Of a stretch of 64,000 nt of DNA, positions 10,915 to 23,400 are shown piece after piece (the stretch's first letter is position 1; each line of letters starts with the position of its first letter). The notes under the pieces were generated by a model. That model was not told the origin of the DNA. It did no database searches and was given only the letters and a program-made list of their open reading frames with translations. A program made the translations under genes and the position numbers. This DNA comes from Corynespora cassiicola (Eukaryota; Ascomycota; Dothideomycetes; Pleosporales; Corynesporascaceae): contig JAEUWY010000005.1 of the NCBI GenBank assembly GCA_022059125.1, positions 62,001-126,000 on the forward strand, given 5' to 3'.

Positions 10915-13900
10915 TTACTTTTTCTCTAGTAGACAGATTATTCTGATCTAATATAATTCGTAGCCTATTTAGAGAAAAATATAAATAGTTTTTATTAGAA
11001 GCGGAGTACTTTATTTTATTATTTACTTTTATTTCTAGTATTTTATAAAAAAAAGCGTTGCGCGTTTGCGTAACTAGTAAAATATTTTTATAAAACTACT
11101 ATTTAGCAGTTATAAATTTAGTTTTTTAAACTTTTTTTCTTTTTTTTTTTACTTTTTTAATTATTATATTTTATAAGTAGTTTATTTTAAATCTAGTGCT
11201 TCTGCTAACTTTTTCTAAAGCCTTTTACTATTAAATTAGCTTTTTAATTTACTTTATAATATTTATTTTAGTTTTATTTAGTATTTTATTAGTAGTTTAC
11301 TGTAAGATATATTTACGCGCCTGTCGCGTTTTAGTAAAAAAATATATAATTAATTTTAAATTTAAGTTAACTTTAAGTAAAAAGTGCGAGTACTGCACTG
11401 CTTAAAAAAATTTATATAAATTAGTATATATTTAACTTAGTACGCATTCGGAATAGTTAGCTAATACTTTATTTTAAATTCTAAAATACTGCGCTACTAA
11501 GTATAAAGTATTAGTATAAACTATAAATAACTAAAAAAAAAATCTAAATAATTTTATTTTAACTACTATAGTAAGAATCGCAGCTAGAGCTGTTTTAGTT
11601 ATAGCTTAAATAATTAAAACAGAGTTAGAATATATATAGACTAGAGAAATATTACTAGCTATTTATGCGGCTCTAAAAGTAATTTACTAAAATATAAAAA
11701 AAATAAATTAAAAACTAGTTAATTTAAAAATAGTTTTTTTACGTACTCTAGTTCGTACAGATAAAAAAAAAGCTATTAAATTTACTAAATTTTTTTTAGC
11801 GAAGCAGTTTTAGCGGGCGGGTTAGTAGAGTAAAAATCTGCTAAAACTTAATAAAAAGTCTAAATTAAAAAATTCTAATAGTAATAAAAATCTAATTTTT
11901 AATAAAAATAAAAAAAACTAATAGTTAGCTTAAAAGAGTTTCGGAGTTAAATCTAAAAAAAATTCTAAATAAAAAATTTAATAACTATTTTACTCTATTT
12001 TATTATTTTACAGGTAATTTATGTTTTCTATTTTTTATTTTTATATTTAGAGCTATTAGTTTAAGAACCGGAGAGATTCTAGCTTATCTAAATACTTATT
12101 ATAAAATTTTTTTAACTTATATAGAGCTTCTATAAAGTTAGATATATTATACTACACAGAATCTAAGTTATATTTAATTTAGTTTATTTTATATTTTAGT
12201 AATAAGCGTACAAATTTGCTAGCGAAAATATTTTTAACTTTTTATTTTTCTATTTTATTAATTAGTACTCTAATTAGTTTTAGAGCTTTTTGTTCTAAAA
12301 GCAGATTAGTAGAATTTTTATATAAAATATTTAGTATAAATATATTATAGATTTTTAATTCTAGAGGTAGTTTAAGGCGGTATAAATAACTTACTTTCTT
12401 TAATACTTTAAAAAGACCTGTCTACTATTTAGACAGCTTTTAGCTTAGTTTTATAAATATTAAATTTTTCGTACTAAAATATACTTAATTTCTAATAGTT
12501 TAGTTTACTTAGTAACGGTAGAGGTTAACTTAAACTCGTATTTATTTCTAAGCCTTTTTAAAAAATTTTTTTATAAGCTTTTATACTTTATATATTTATA
12601 AAGTAAGTGCTAAAGTGTTTTAGTAATTTAGTTTTTTCTAAAACTTAAAAAGTTTAAGTTTTTTTTAATACTAACTCTAACAGAGTTTAGAACTAAATAA
12701 AACTTAATACAAAATTATTTTTAAGTTTATATATAAAAAGATAAGTTAAGCGCGATTTATTAATAGCAGAAGTTCACTTTAGTTATTCTAATAGTAGCTT
12801 ATAAATAGCTTTAGTCTCTAGTTAATATATTAGTTTATAATTTTAGTTTAGCTATTAGTTTTTTTATAATAAGCGGTAGACAGTTTAATTTTAACGCTAA
12901 TAATATAACAGAATTTAAACTAGAAACTAGAAATAAACTGTAGTTTTTAGTTTAATATAATTATTTTTAAAATATATTTAAATTAGTATATTTACTAAAT
13001 AAACAGATAGGCTATACTACGTGCGTTAGTATTTTTATAATATAAAATTAATACAGCTTATTTAGAAAGTTAATTAATAATTACTAAAATTTAATTATAG
13101 CTAGTCTTATTACAAAATTTTTTTTTAAAATCTATACAGAAATATTATATAAAATAGTTTAGAATAGAAAAAGAATAGATTTTTTTAGCGGAACAGATTT
13201 GTTTTAGATATACTTATTAACAGATAAAGTAGTTCTGTATATATTGCTTACACAAGTTTTCTATATTTTTCTAATAATACTTCTAAACTAATAGCTAGTA
13301 AGTTTTTATAGCGCTAGAGTGTGCTAAAAAAATTTAGTTATAAGTTTTTTATATTAAGCGTGTGATAAGCGTAGAGTTTTAAAAAATATATAGTTAATAT
13401 TAGTATAATATAAGTCTGTTATATATTTAGTACTAATTAAAAAAATTTTCGCGTTTTTTTATAAAGCTTAATTAATTTTTTTTTAGAAAAGTATTAATAA
13501 GTTTAAAAAAATTAAAACTTATAAAGTTTTTTAAAAATATTATATATACGCGAGCTACATACTTAGTTTAAACTTTAATATATTTCTAAACTAACTTAGC
13601 GTTAATTTAAAAGTTAAAATAATACAGTTTAATTAGCACGTAAAAACAGTTATTTTACTATATAACTAAAAAATTTTTTATATTTTATTTGCGACGGCTA
13701 AAGATGTTAGCTTTAGTATTATTTTTATTTAAAGTGTATTTAATTTAGAAGTTAAAAAACGCTAGTTCTTCTACTTATTTTACTTATTTAATATTTAGAA
13801 TTTTAGTTGTTATAAAATATTCTAGCAACTTATAATTAAAATATATTTAGATCTAATACTTTATAAAAGAGAGATTAGCTTGCTATTTTTAGAAGACAGT

Positions 13901-14439
13901 AATAATAGCAAAAAGTTTTTTATTATATATTTTTTAGTTAAGTTTAAAACTAGATAAGATTTTGCTGTAGAAAGCATATAAATACTAATTTCTATTAGTA
14001 TATTACTAAAATTGTACGTCTGTAATAGCGCTATTAAATATATTAATTTTTAGTTTTATAAATAGTTTAAAATTAAAATAATAAAAAGTTAGAATAGAAA
14101 GAAGAGAGTTTTTTAAGGCTTTAAATGTTTAGTTATATTTTTAAATCTATTTAAAAAATATAGCAGAGCTTTAAAATATACTAATTAGTAAAATAATACA
14201 GAAATATTCTAGTATAAATTATTAGTAAAAGCTAGTAAATTTAAAAAAAAACTTTATTTCTGTAATAGTAGTAGATCAGATTTAATTTTATAAAGCTTTA
14301 ACTTTTTTTAAATTTACTTCTAGTTCTTAGTTAGTTAGAATAAATTCTAAATATTAGATACATTTTATATAAAATTTAGATTTAGCTATATCTACTTGTA
14401 ATTTAGCTTAACGTAATTATTTTAAAATAGCTTTAATAT

Positions 14440-14890
14440 ACTAAATATAAATTTATTTATTTTTAAAGTAGATAAAAATATTATTTAGATATGCGATACA
14501 GAAGTTATTAAAATAGTTAATTAGAACGTTGTTTATGTATTGCTAAAAAGTAGCTAGTCTGTTATATAATTTAAATAGAAAAACTTTATATTTATATATT
14601 CTGTATTATATTTAGAAAGTAGTATATTTTTTACTATTAAAGTTTATTTAAATTTTATTAAATACAGCGTAAATGTCTAACTTTATAATAATTTTAGTTT
14701 TACTAGATCTTACTAAAAGTTTATTTATTTTAAATATTAAATAAGTATTTTTTCTAGTTAGAGCGTTTAGTTTATAATAGTTAATATATATTTTAAGCTT
14801 TTTATTTGCTTTGCGAATATACAGAATAAATAATATAAAAAAACTCTAACTCTGCTTAATAAAACTGTATTATAATTAAGTTATTATAAA
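14440..14890 (-). pseudogene. Reverse transcriptase core remnant of the 7.2 kb element
   Basis: On the minus strand the remnant shows, in order, an ILFI-RKANKKL segment, YYKLNALTRKNTYL, KLDIYAVFNKI and AYLNNIFIY. These correspond to conserved RT blocks of Ty3/gypsy elements. The catalytic Asp pair of the YxDD box is Asn-Asn here (14480-14485), exactly what two G-to-A RIP changes would produce, so the enzyme is inactive even apart from the many stops. Confidence 0.75.
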
Positions 14891-16966
14891 CTTTTAGGTA
14901 GCTTTAAGTTTTTTAAACTCTATTTATATAAAAAACTATAGCTGTTTAAAAAAAGTTTAGTAAAAATAATTTTATAGTTATAGAGTTAGTAGAGTAAAAG
15001 ATAGAGTGCGGCCTTAAAGTTAAATATATTCTAGTATATTTAATATATAAAAAAAAGTTAGAACGGTGCTGGAACTACAGTATTCTAAGTTTTAAAAAAA
15101 AGTTTTTAATTAGTTAGTTAATTTTAAAAATAGTTATTATAAAAAATTTATTTTTAGATTATTTTATTTAAAAATAAAAAGTATTAGCTAAAATAGCAGC
15201 TATCTAAAAACTTTAACTAAACTTAAAATTTAGTTAAAAATTAGTTAGAAAAAAGTATTTAAACTAAAAAAGTTTTAGTTTTTAGAGTTAATACAGATAA
15301 ATTTCTAAACTTTAATAGTATTTAGTTTAGTTAGTTTTCTAAAAAGCGTTTTTTTAGAAGATATTTTACTCTGTACTTTAGCTAGTAAGTAGTTAGTATA
15401 AGTATTAGAATATAAGTAGAGTAGATATATATAAAAGTAGATACTAAAAGAGCTAGATAATCCAGTTGTGTTCCGTGTTTAGTTTAAGTTTAAATTTTTT
15501 TATTTATTTTAGACTAATAATACAGTTTTAGAATCTAAAATTAAAAATAATAAAAAAGTAATTTAGTATTATACGTCTATTTAGGCGAAAATAAAAACAA
15601 ATATAATAAATAACTAAGAATTTAATTAAATTTTAGAAGCTGCGTATTTTAAATTAGTAAAGTAGTTTTTAGATAGAAATTTAAAAAGTATAAAATAATA
15701 AAGTTGTGATAGAAGTATTAATAAATAAAAAGCTTTATACACTAGTATTAATAAAAAAATATAAATAAATTCTAAATCTGTTAGAATAAAAAACTAAAAG
15801 TACTTTAAAGTGCTTTTTTTTTAGTAAATTTAAAATTTTTATTTGTAATAGGTTGTACTTACTAAAACTTAAAGCAGAAAATTTTTCTAAACGTTTTTAT
15901 TTTTTAATTAGAATAAATTTAAGTTACGGAAGTTAATCGCGTTTTTAAATTAGTTATATAAATTATTTTTTATATTAATTTAGTTTACTTACAGAAAGTT
16001 ATAATTATATATAAAATAGTTTTACTTACTATAGTTGTAGTAGTTTTTTTTTACAGCCTAAGCTAGTTTAAGTAGCTTACTATTTTTACGTTAATATAGT
16101 AGTTATAACTTTACGCAGATAGTACGCTAGTAAATAGTTTTTTTTTTTTTATAAATATTATAGATAAGCTGAATAGCTTTCGGTTTTCTAAAACTTTAAA
16201 TATAGTAAAACTAAAATTACTTTTTCTACTTCTGCTAATAACAGATATAAAAATATTTTAGCACTTTATATTATAAGCGGAAAAATATTTTACTATATTA
16301 TTAAAAAAGTTATTTTATAAAGATTTAAATCTAAAGTTTAGAACTCGCAGAGCTAAAATAATCTTTTTTTATAAGTAAAAAAACTATTTTTTTTTTATAC
16401 TTTATTTTTAATAGCAGTAGATAAAAATCAGACTTTAAAAGTAGAGAAAAGTTTTTTTTATTCTATCTACAGCTGGTAGAAGGCTACTTAATTTTCTGCT
16501 TTTTTATTTTCTAAAATAAAATATAATTTTAGAAAATTAAGCATTTTCTCTGCATTAAAAAACTATTTTTAAAAATTATTAGCTAAATAACAGAGCTCTA
16601 AGTATTTTTAAGCTAGTTCTAACGTATATTTCTAGACTTCCGCTATATAAGCTTACTTAATAAAATAGTAGTTATAATTAATATTAAAGCAATTTTAAAT
16701 AAAAACTAGCTATTATAAAAAAATAACAGTTTTCCTGTCGCTAAAAGGCTTAATTTTAAAAATCTGCTTAAATAACTTTATTTAAACTAAAATTAAAAAT
16801 AATTTAGATAGTTATTAAATGCAAATTAATAGTAACAGTTTTAACTATTTTTTATTTTAGAAAAAAAAGTCTGCAGCGGCGGTTTTAAGTTTTAGTATTT
16901 TAGCTTATAACTATAGAATTTTTACTTCTATTAGTATAAAATAAAAATTATTATTATTAGGTTAGA

Positions 16967-17038
16967 GTTAGAATCTAGTAGATTCTAGATTGTTATTAGA
17001 GAGTTAGAATCTAGTAGATTTTAGATTATTATTAGAAA
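16967..17038. repeat. Two tandem copies of a 36-bp unit
   Basis: Each unit starts GTTAGAATCTAGTAGATT and the two differ at a few C/T and G/A positions. Each contains a near-palindrome around AATCTAGTAGATT. It lies 380 bp inside the upstream (minus-sense 5') LTR of the 7.2 kb element, in its untranslated leader or early gag; a related but shorter stretch occurs near 30,930. Confidence 0.65.
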
Positions 17039-17417
17039 GTTAAAGCTGTTTTTATAGCTAGCTTAATTTTTAAACAGCTTTTTTTACAGAGATATTTAGA
17101 GAGTATATAGTACTAAACATTAATAGTTAGAATTAATTTTAGTAAGTTTTTAGTAGTTATTTAGTTTTTACTTTAGCATATAATACGTTTTTTTAAAAAG
17201 TAATTTCGCTTATATAAAAGCGGAAATTTTAAATCTAAAGGCTTTAGTTATTAAAAAATTTAGAAAATTTTAACTTTATTAAAAGTTAAAAACGTATATA
17301 GTAATTTAAAACGGACCCGGTCTAATACGTGTACTATCTAGTTATACTTCTTTTTATAATAAATAGAGAGGCAATATTTTTAAGCTATTACTAGTAAAAA
17401 ATAGTTTAGAAATATAA

Positions 17418-17784
17418 TATAAGAATACAGAGCGACTTGTCTCTAATATAGCTTAAATACTATTTAAAATAAAAATTTATAAAACTAGAAAATAATTTTA
17501 AATTAGAACTTATAGATTTTATATAAAAGAACATTTCTAGACTACAGAACTATCTAAAACTATTACAACTTTTTATAGTTTCTCTCCAGCACCTATTCTA
17601 AGTCTAGTTTAATTTAGTTTTATTTTTTAGTTATTATAGAAAAGTACAAAAAAATAAAAAATTAAAGCTAAGTTAGAGCTATGTTAGAAGTCGGAAACTA
17701 GAAATTAGATATAAAGTTCTAAATTACGTGCGCGATACTTAGAAGTAAATATATTTAAATTTTATATAAATAAAGTTTATTATA
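17418..17784 (-). repeat. LTR of the 7.2 kb element (right; 5' LTR in minus sense)
   Basis: 367 bp, same length as 10548-10914. Starts TATAAGAATACAG (TG changed to TA) and ends TTTATTATA, then the ATATA target duplication. Confidence 0.85.
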
Positions 17785-18986
17785 ATATATATTGCGAAAG
17801 ATTTTTTTTTTTTTTAAAGCTAGGTTTTTTGAATTTAACTTTCTTAAAAATACTTTTAAGCTCTATTTAAGTACTTTTATTTTAATACTAAATATAATTA
17901 AAAAAATTTTTTATTTTTTTGTGTTGCAGTAGTTCACTGTTACAGATAAATTCTGTTTTATAAAATCTATTTATAATAACTTTTTATTTATTATCTGCGT
18001 CGGATTTATTATTTAAAATAGTTTATAATATATTTAGCTGTTAAATAATTTTATTTTTTAATTAATAGTTTTTTATAATATAGTCTGTTTTTCTACACGC
18101 GTAGCAAGTTATAGCTTTACTTTTAAATTTATTATTTTTTTTATTACTTTTTTATTCCGCTTTCTAAATATTACTAAAAACTATTAGTTTATTATTATAA
18201 GTGTTATAAGTAAAATGCGTTACTTTGTGTTCTACTTATTTACTAGTATTAGTATTATAATACTTTTTACTATAGCTTAGTTTAGTACGTTATTTATATT
18301 TTAAGTTTTAGTTTTAGCGTAATTTTATACGCAGTTCGTACAGTTTTTAATTAATATTAATAAATTTATTTATAAGTTATTTAAGCGTGTTAAGCTGAGC
18401 TTTAAAACGTATAAGTTTTTTTTTAATATTAAATTTAAGTTTTTAACAGTATATTATTATAAGTACTTTATTATTTTATTTAGTAAAAATTAATAGTTGC
18501 TAAAATTTATTAGCGTAGTTAGCAGCTAAAGCCCGTTACTTAAAATATTAAATAGCTTATTTAGTAATAATATTTTTATTAGAAACTCTAAAAATTTATT
18601 TAATTTTTTCCTTAAATTTGTTAAAGTCTTTTATCTACTTATTAACGTTATTATTAGCTTCGCCGTTTTTTTACTTAATAAAAACTAGTTTAACTTATTA
18701 AAGTATTTTATTTTTTATATACGTGGCTGTAAATATAACGCGTTTTTTTTTTTTTAATATTTCTACTTTAAAAGTTAAAAAATAAGTTAAACTGTAAAAG
18801 CCAGTTTTTAAACTTACTTTACTTTTTATAGTAAAAATTAGATATTACTACTTTAATAGAATTATTATCTGCTGTATTAGATTGTATAATTATACTAGTA
18901 GTAGCTTTAGTACTAATAGTGCTACTAGTTAGAGTTAAAAGTACACGTGATTCTGAAGTAGTACTTATTTTAAAAAATATTTATAA
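17785..18986 (-). mobile_element. Ty3/gypsy gag fragment, minus
   Basis: Continuation of the fragment at 9153-10547 on the far side of the inserted 7.2 kb element. The reverse complement matches 48,840-50,030 of the chromodomain element, including the region of its zinc knuckle. Heavily mutated and non-coding. Confidence 0.7.
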
Positions 18987-19356
18987 TATTAAAGCTGTGC
19001 TATAGGCTATAAGTAAAACTAAAAAATAAGTAGCTGCTTAAGTTAATTTTTAAAAATAAATACTAGTAAAGTTACGTAAATAAAATAATATATAATATAC
19101 TATACAGATCTCTATATTAGCAATAAAGTATAATAAGTTAATAGTTAATTTTAAATAATAAATTTACTAATAAAGTAAATATAATTATAAAGTATAATTA
19201 TATAAACTATATATATGTGTTTAAAGCTTTTTACTTAGTACTGCTTAGCTGTTTAGTACTGCTAAGTAAACTAATTAACTAAATATATTATGTAACTAGC
19301 TATAGCGGTGCGACTCTATCAGCTCCGTTATTAGCTTATATTTATAGCTTATAATA
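18987..19356 (-). repeat. Gypsy LTR (370 bp), minus orientation
   Basis: Begins TATTAAAGCTGTGC and ends GCTTATAATA. It is the 5' LTR of the minus-strand gypsy copy made of 17785-18986 and 9153-10547. Confidence 0.8.
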
Positions 19357-20063
19357 CTTTATTAAACTATTATTTAGTAGTACTATAAAGATCTGTTACA
19401 CGGATATCTAAATATTAAATAAATAATTAAACTAATATAACGGACGTACGATATCTCTAGATTAAAAAATAAAATAATAAAGTTTATAAAAAAATATATA
19501 ATATATTAGAAGAATAAGTATAGTATATATATTTAATATAAAAAACTACAAGCTGTAGAAATACTAGATAAACTCTAAATAAATATTACTATAGACTTTG
19601 TTACTAGACAACTAACGTTCTATAACTTAGTTTTTAAAGTATTTTATAATACGATTTTAGTAGTTATAGACAAATTTATAAAATACGCAGAGATAATTCT
19701 ATTTAAAAATAATTATACTATACTAAAATTAGTATAAATTATTTTAAATTACGTAGTTAGATATTATAAATTATTTTAATTAATTATTAGTAACAGAGAC
19801 AAACTCTTTATATTAAGTTATTAGATAATACTAATATTAGCTATTAAAATTAAAAAAAAATTATTAATAGTATACTATCTACAGACAGACAGTTAAATAG
19901 AAAAAAATAAACTAGACTATAAAAATATACCTACAGATGTATAGCAACTAAAAATAAAATAATTAAATCTTATTACTATTTATAGTATAACTTATATTTA
20001 ATAACAGAGAATTAGTAATAATAAAGTAATTTTTTTATTACGTATTACACAGGATATATCTAA
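19357..20063 (+). mobile_element. Ty3/gypsy integrase fragment, plus (first part)
   Basis: Matches about 52,870-53,570 of the chromodomain element, from the zinc-binding part of the integrase into its catalytic core. It is interrupted at 20063 by the 6.8 kb element and resumes at 26890. The left end is truncated by the LTR at 18987-19356. Confidence 0.75.
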
Positions 20064-20442
20064 TATTAAAGCTGTGCTACAGGCTATAAGCGAGGCTAGA
20101 AAGCAAGTAGCTGCTTAAATTAATTCTTAGAAATAAATATTAGTAGAGTTACGTAGGTAAAACAATGTGCAATATACTATACAGGTCTCTGTATTAGTAA
20201 TAGAGTATAATAAATTAATAGTTAATTTTAAATAATAGATTTGCTAATAAAGTAAATATAATTATAAAGTATAATTATGTAGACTATATATATATGCATA
20301 AAGCTTCTACTTAGTACTGTTTAGTACTGCTTAGTTGCTTAGTACTACTAAGTAGACTAATTAACTAAGTATATTACGTAACCAGCTATAGCAGTATAAC
20401 TCTATTAGCTCTGTTATTAGCTTACGTTTATAGCTTATAATA
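20064..20442 (-). repeat. LTR of the 6.8 kb gypsy element (left)
   Basis: 379 bp, pairing with 26511-26889. Contains clustered short repeats CTTAGTACTG in its upstream (U3) half. Confidence 0.85.
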
Positions 20443-23400
20443 CTATTTTTTTTTTAGCCTAGCTTAGTTTTTTAAACTAATATATAACGCGCGGGTTTTT
20501 TTTGTTACTGCCTACTTTCGCAATAATACCTAAAATACTAATAATTTTTAGTACTGTCTGCTGTTATCACCTAGCTAATTTTATTAAAACTATAAAAAAA
20601 GTTATAGTTTAAAAGTATTTAACTTGCGTAAAGTATAAATAAGTATATAAAATATATATTTATTTTAAAAAGTATAGTAAGTGTTTGTATTACGGGCAGC
20701 GGTATAATATTTATATTACTTAGTTTAAGTTTTAGCGTTTTACTAAAAAAAAAAAAAATTATAATAATAGATAAAAAAGTTGCGCGAAGCGTAGAATACA
20801 GCTATAAAAATATATAAAAAAACTTTAAAAGACTTATAGATAGCGAGAGCTAAAAAAAAACAGCTTTATTAATAAATAGACTTACTTAATTGTTGTGCGG
20901 AGAAAGCTATATTAGTAAAAAAATAAAATTTAAAAAAGTAAAAGCAGTAGGAATATAAAGCGTTATCTAAAGTTTTTACTTTTAACAGTTTTTTTAAAAG
21001 TTTTATTTTTAACTTTTTTTTAAGCACTTAAAGCGCTATTAAAAGTTTTTCTAATAATTTCTAGAAAGTACTTATATTATCTGCTAGTTTTTAAGTGTTT
21101 AGTCGTGTATAATATATCGTCTTTTTTTAAGTATATTTTTTTTAATTACTTCTATGTAGTAGTAGAAATAATTTTATTTTTAGCTTTTTTTAAGTAGTCG
21201 TTAACAGTTTTTTAAATTTTATTTTAATTTCTAAGTATTTTCCGAATTTAGGTATTTTTTTTATTTAACTAACTATTTCTGTGCGAAATAGGTATTATAA
21301 AATTTATTTTATTTTATTTTACAGTAGCCTACTAGCGCTTTTATTTTAAATTTAACTTTTTTTTTTATTTTATAATAAAAGTGTTTTTAGACTAGTATTT
21401 CGGCGTTAGCAGATTCTAATAGTAATATATAAAATACTAGATATATTTTAGTATTAGTAGAGAGTTAGAGTTTATAGTTAACTAGTTCTTTTTATTCTAG
21501 AATTTAAAATAGTCTAACTTTAATGTAATTTAATTTTTTATTTAGTTATATTGTTTAAAGGTTTTTTGTAAAAAAATATACTTTATCTCTTTTCTTTAGC
21601 TAAGATATTATTTTTTATTTCTAATTAATATAAGAAATAGTCTTGCGTTATGCTGTCTTAATATTCTTTTATAATTATTTATAAAGTTTTTGTAATTCTT
21701 CTAATTTATCTATTATTTAATTTATAACTAGCTTAATTTGTTTTTTTTTAATTTTTAGTAGTAGAAGATTTAAATATATCCCGTGTAATACGTAATAAAG
21801 AGATTGTTTTATTATTACTAATTTTCTGTTATTAAATACTAGTTGTACTATAAGTAGTAGTAATATCTAATTATTCTGTTTTTAGTTACTATATATCTAT
21901 AGATATATTTTTATAGTCTAGTTTATTTTTTCTGTTTAACCGTCCGTCTGTAAATAATATACTATTAATAATTTTTTTTTAATTTTAATAGCTAATATTA
22001 GTGTTGTCTAGTAGTTTAATGTAAAAAGTTTATTTCTATTACTAATAATTAATTAAAGTAATCTGTAATACTTAACTACGCGATTTAAAATAATCTGTGT
22101 TAGTTTTAGTATAGTATAATTATTTTTAAATAGAATTATTTTTATATATTTTATAAATCTATCTACAACTACTAGAATAGTATTATAAAATATTTTAGAA
22201 ACTAGGTTGTAAAACGTTAGTAGTTTAGTAATAAAGTTTATAGTAATATCTGTTTAGAGTTTATCTAGTATTTCTATAACTTATAGTTTTTTATATTAAG
22301 CGTGTATACTGTACTTATTCTTCTAACATATTATATATTTTTTAATAAGCTTTATTACTTTATTTTTTAATCTAAAAATATTGTACGTCTATTATATTAG
22401 TTTAATTATCTATTTAATATCTGGATATCTATATAACAGATTTTTATAATACTACTAGATAATAGTTTAGTAAAGTTTTTCTAGTACTTATTAATATACT
22501 GTTATAATAAAATTAATACTGCGTGCTGGTTCTAAAGTACTATCTAATACTTACTTAAAAATAGCAGTTTTATTTATTAACTTAGTTTCTGTAATATCTG
22601 TTTTTTAACTTAAAATATTTTTTTTTTATTTTTTTTACTTAGTGTGTAAACAATCTTAAATTTATACTATTTTAGTTTTTTACTCTATCTAGTATATTAT
22701 TAGTTTAATAGTTTAGTTATTATAAATATTATTAAATTTCTGTAGTCTGAATATACTATAAGTTCTAAACAGCTTTCTATATAAATTCTCTAGTATTTAA
22801 AAAAATTTATAATAGTAAGTAGTTTTTTATTATAAATATTATAGTTTTTTTTAGCTCTGCTGAATTTTTTTAAATAGTAAATAATTAAGTACTATTTACC
22901 TTTTTTTTTTTAACTAATATATACTTTTATTACTAGGTCTAATGCGTCTGTTTTTATACGTAAAAGTTTTCTACTAGTAAAAAATATAAAAACTAGTAGT
23001 AATATGCTTACTTCTTTAAGTATTTTAAAAGTTTATTATTAGTCTGTATTCTACTTAAATAGTATATTTTTTTTTATTAATTTAGTAAGTAGTAGTGCTT
23101 TTTCTAAGTAGTAATTAATAAACTGCCTGTTAAAGTTATAGAATTCTAAAAAAAATTATATATTTTTAACGTTCTTTAGCGTTAGCTAGTTTTTAACTAC
23201 TTTAATTTTTTTTAAACTAATTTTAACTCTGTGTTTTTCTATAATATATTCTAAAAATTTAATTTTTTTTTTATAGAATTTATATTTTTCTAGTTTAAGT
23301 TGTAGCTCTGCTTTTTTTAAATATTCTAGTACTGTTTATACGTGCTGGATGTATTCCTTAAAGTCTTTAAAAAAAACTAAAATATTATCTAAATATATAA

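Larger units (their letters stand above)
10548..17784 (-). mobile_element. Complete LTR retrotransposon with 367-bp LTRs (7.2 kb), RIP-inactivated
   Basis: Two equal-length LTRs (10548-10914 and 17418-17784) enclose a heavily mutated internal region whose reverse transcriptase reads on the minus strand. ATATA flanks both ends (10543-10547 and 17785-17789), a 5-bp target duplication. The host sequence on either side is one interrupted gypsy gag region. Further copies or fragments of the family lie at 5088-5264, 28596-31703 and 45648-46495. Confidence 0.85.
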
